Assembly (NCBI RefSeq): GCF_014204865.1 | Contig: NZ_JACHMG010000001.1 | Location: forward strand, 5,854,501-5,918,500 | Source: Amycolatopsis jiangsuensis | Lineage (GTDB): Bacteria > Actinomycetota > Actinomycetes > Mycobacteriales > Pseudonocardiaceae | Reading direction: 5' to 3' | Length of the DNA: 64,000 nucleotides | Shown here: positions 61,828 to 64,000 of the stretch, piece by piece | Position numbering within the stretch: the stretch's first letter is position 1 | How the letters are laid out: the number at the start of each line of letters is the position of its first letter | The notes under the pieces: model-generated | What the model was told of the DNA's origin: nothing | Seen by the model: the letters and a program-made list of their open reading frames with translations, nothing else | Databases searched by the model: none | Position numbers and translations under genes: made by a program

Positions 61828-62442
61828 ATGCGGGTGCACACCAGACACACTCCCGGGTTCGGCGTGGCCAGGGTCATGCTGGCGCCGGGAGAGGCCGTGC
61901 AGTCGGCCACCGAGACGATGCTGGCGAGCAGCTTCGGCGTGGTCGAGTCCGCGCCGGCCCGCGGCGGACGCAAGACCGGCCGGACGGTGTTCACCGCGCC
62001 GTCCGGCGGCGGCTGGGTGGACCTCGCCCCGAGCGGTCCCGGCGACGTCTACCCGCTCGAACTGACCGGCGGCACCGGGTGGTCGGTGCACCGCGAAGCG
62101 GTCCTCGCGCGGCCCGGCTCGGTGCGCCACGACCCGGCATGGGCGCCGCTGCAGCAGCTCTTCGGCTCGGACTCCGGGTTCCTCGAGCACTACAGCGGCA
62201 CCGGGCCGCTCGTGCTGACCACACCCGGTCCGGTGGATTCGTTCACGCTTTCGCCGCGCGAGGTGGTGACCGTGCGGCCGGAGTACGTGCTGGCGTATCC
62301 GGACACCCTGCAGGTCCGGCTGCGCGCGGTCGACCCGAGCGGTCCGCAGTCCCTGCGCACCGGCGAAGGACTGGTCCTCGACTTCGCCGGTCCGGGCACC
62401 GTTCTGGTCCAGGCACGCAGCAGGCGGGTCCCGAAGGGGTAG
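61828..62442 (+). CDS. AIM24 family protein
   Basis: A 204-residue beta-rich protein of the AIM24 (formerly TIGR00266-type) family: MRVHTRHTPGFGVARVMLAPGEAVQ at the start in pieces, GSDSGFLEHYSGTGPLVL-like centre and GEGLVLDFAGPGTVLVQARS near the end. The family is widespread, named after a mitochondrial protein, and has no proven bacterial function. In actinomycetes AIM24 genes often occur in tandem, which explains the remnant directly upstream. The ATG is two bases after the remnant's stop, so translation may be coupled. Confidence 0.85.
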   Translation: MRVHTRHTPGFGVARVMLAPGEAVQSATETMLASSFGVVESAPARGGRKTGRTVFTAPSGGGWVDLAPSGPGDVYPLELTGGTGWSVHREAVLARPGSVRHDPAWAPLQQLFGSDSGFLEHYSGTGPLVLTTPGPVDSFTLSPREVVTVRPEYVLAYPDTLQVRLRAVDPSGPQSLRTGEGLVLDFAGPGTVLVQARSRRVPKG

Positions 62443-62464
62443 GGGGAATCTGCCGGATTGCCCA

Positions 62465-62492
62465 TTGCCGAGTGCGCTGATTCCGGTAGCGT
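62465..62492 (+). promoter_or_regulatory. cold-shock gene promoter
   Basis: TTGCCG (62465-62470) and TAGCGT (62487-62492) with a 16-bp spacer precede the cold-shock gene. The predicted leader is about 50 nt and contains a small stem (ccgct/agcgg near 62510-62527), in keeping with the led, temperature-controlled mRNAs of this family. Confidence 0.5.
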
Positions 62493-62550
62493 GAGCTGCA
62501 CTTCCGCACCGCTGGAAGATCAGCGGATCGTTGTTTCGAGGGAGGGCGCC

Positions 62551-62757
62551 GTGGCTGTCGGCACCGTCAAGTGGTTCAACTCGGAAAAGGGCTACGGATT
62601 CATCGAATCCCCCGAAGGGCCGGACGTGTTCGTGCATTATTCGGCCATCCAGGCCGAGGGTTTCCGCACGCTCGACGAAGGCGACCGGGTGGAGTTCGAG
62701 GTCCAGTCCGGCCGCGACGGCCGCAGCCAGGCCGCGGACGTCCGCAAGGTGTCCTGA
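62551..62757 (+). CDS. cold-shock protein, CspA family
   Basis: A 68-residue OB-fold single-strand nucleic-acid-binding protein. RNP1 KGYGFIES (residues about 16-23) and RNP2 VFVHYSAI (residues about 29-36) are intact, as is the N-terminal [11 protein letters not shown]. It acts as an RNA chaperone. The start is the GTG at 62551 after GAGGGAGGG; the frame stays open upstream but the family N-terminus begins here. Confidence 0.96.
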   Translation: MAVGTVKWFNSEKGYGFIESPEGPDVFVHYSAIQAEGFRTLDEGDRVEFEVQSGRDGRSQAADVRKVS

Positions 62758-62812
62758 GGCAACCCTGCTGACCGGTTGGGCGAACCGCCAGTGGCAGCGG
62801 ATACCGGCGCGT

Positions 62813-64000
62813 TAAGCTGCGCTGCGTGACAGGCGATGTGTCGGGGGACCTCACCGGTCGGCGGCTGGGCAATTACCGCATCGACTCGGTGCTCGGCAAG
62901 GGCGGCATGAGCGTGACCTACCAGGCCACCGACGTGCGGCTCGGCCGCAAGGTGGCGCTGAAGGTCATCGGGGACCACCTCGGCACGGACGCCGAGTTCC
63001 GCGAACGCTTCGTCGACGAGGCCCGCAACACCTCCGCGATCGACCACGCCAACGTCGTGCCTTTGTACGACTTCGGCGAGCTCGACGGGATGCTCTACAT
63101 CGCCATGCGGATGGTCGACGGCGGCGACCTCGCCGGCCTGGTCTCCGGCGGTCCGATCGCGCCGTCGCGTGCGCTGACGCTGCTCGACCAGGTGGCCGAC
63201 GCACTGGACACCCTGCACAACCACGGACTGGTGCACCTCGACGTGAAACCGGCCAACGTGCTGGTCACCAGCCGCGAGACCTCCCGCGAGCACGTGTACG
63301 TCGCCGACTTCGGCCTGACCCGCCGTGGCGCGACCGGCCACCGCACCCGCGGCGGTGACTTCCTGGGCTCGCCCACCTACGCCGCCCCCGAGCACCTGCG
63401 CGGCGAGCCGCTCGACGGGCGCACCGACCAGTACGCGCTCACCTGCGTGCTTTTCGCCTGCCTGACCGGAAACCCGCCGTTCCGCGGCGACGTGCCGACG
63501 GTCATCAAGGGCCATCTCGGCGGAGAACCCCCGTCGGTGTCCCGCGCCGTGGCCCTGCCGCCCGCCGTGGACGAGGTCATCCGCAAGGGCATGGCCAAGA
63601 ACCCGACCGACCGCTACCCGAACTGCGTGGCGATGATCGCGGCGGCCCGCGTCGCCCTCGGCCCGCTCGCCGGCTCGGACACCCCGCCCGGCCCCGCCGG
63701 GCAGCACCCACCGGTCGAGCCCGCGGGCGGCCCGCCGGTCGCCGCCGGTTTCGCCGCGCCAGGTGGTTCGGGCCAGCCGGGTGGGCCGGGGCAGCCGGGT
63801 GGGCCCGTTCAGTCCGCTGGTTCCGTTCAGTCCGGTGGCCCGGCCCAGCCGGGCGGACCGACTCAGCAAGGCGGCCCGGTCCAGCAAGGCGGACCGGTCC
63901 AGCAGAGTGGTCCGGTCCCGCCAGGTGGTCCGAACAACGCCGCCCCTTCGGGGTACCAAGGCGCTCCCGGTCTGCCCGGCACTTCCACGCACCCCGGCAT
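62813..64000 (+). CDS. Ser/Thr protein kinase (PknB-like), partial, with its -10 element
   Basis: The coding part runs from GTG 62826 off the right window edge (391 codons seen); TAAGCT (62813-62818) lies seven bases before it, so a leaderless mRNA is likely. Kinase motifs: Gly-loop LGKGGMSVTYQA, Lys in VALKVIG (about residue 46), catalytic loop HLDVKPANVL, DFG in VADFGLTRRG and SPTYAAPEHL. The catalytic loop has Leu in place of the HRD arginine, so activation-loop control may differ. After residue about 285 comes a Gly/Pro/Gln/Val repeat linker (GGPVQQ-like units). A membrane helix and sensor would follow outside the window. Confidence 0.93.

Noticed and set aside
60071..62065. 664-codon open frame antisense to moeA
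   Set aside because: It overlaps moeA and the YeaQ-type gene, both with clear family motifs, and itself shows only composition bias.
63760..63920. Repetitive ggtgggcc / ggcccggtcc tract at the right end
   Set aside because: It is an in-frame coding repeat of the kinase linker (Gly-Pro-Val-Gln units), not a mobile element or CRISPR.

Overview
The window is very GC-rich, third-codon-G/C DNA, with many GTG/TTG starts, 4-nt ATGA/GTGA gene overlaps and actinobacterial gene families (SARP, DasR, ArfA, LytR_C/VirR, DUF3159, DUF3263). Gene content (hydroxyectoine cluster, aerobic benzoyl-CoA genes, intergenic palindromes) points to a soil actinomycete of the Pseudonocardiaceae, most likely Amycolatopsis; this is an inference from gene families, not a database result. 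I see no rRNA, tRNA, CRISPR array, transposase or phage genes.

Left part, 1-10745, is aromatic and acid catabolism. A VOC-fold protein diverges from a 2-hydroxypentadienoate-type hydratase and a 4-oxalocrotonate-type decarboxylase. A hydrolase/DUF1579 pair faces a MarR gene across a 34-bp perfect palindrome. A TetR gene and a membrane protein follow. Next comes a benzoyl-CoA (box) operon, boxC-boxB-benzoate CoA ligase-amidohydrolase, without boxA or boxD in view. 10876-19733 holds an ECF sigma factor, a MarR regulator, an M19 dipeptidase, a LapA-like protein, a mycothiol-type DinB protein, and a row of Abi-alpha, DUF445 and patatin/DUF3376 genes. A 40-bp tandem duplication lies at the end of the DUF445 gene.

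19947-23128 is a complete ectABCD operon for ectoine and 5-hydroxyectoine, closed by a 23-bp-arm hairpin and followed by a large SARP/NB-ARC/TPR regulator. 27098-32601 has membrane and unknown proteins: an MmpS-like protein, a DUF6932/unknown pair, an ArfA-like OmpA protein with its accessory gene, an SGNH hydrolase and DUF3159. 32726-35638 is an amino-sugar unit (GlcNAc kinase, SIS protein, DasR-like regulator) with a dre-like operator. An MFS exporter, a PLP dehydratase and a Thr-rich membrane protein follow.

39290-61552 keeps the gene order I know from Mycobacterium tuberculosis Rv0414c-Rv0438c: thiE, thiO, thiS, thiG, thiD, thiC, def, DUF3263, virR-like, two-domain AAA ATPase, pssA, psd, moeA. 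Inserted into this backbone are an oxidoreductase/MarR pair, an extra thiD, a second oxidoreductase, a padR-ABC operon and a frameshifted amidase. Two TPP riboswitches govern thiO-S-G and thiC-D. The right end has an internally deleted AIM24 copy beside an intact one, a cold-shock protein and a Ser/Thr kinase cut by the window edge.

Recurrent themes are operators that overlap promoters of regulator genes, and likely leaderless transcripts (a -10 hexamer 6-8 nt before the start codon). The best candidates for undescribed biology are the DUF6932 pair, the Abi-alpha/DUF445/patatin row, and an unexplained structured intergenic stretch near 26814-26905.
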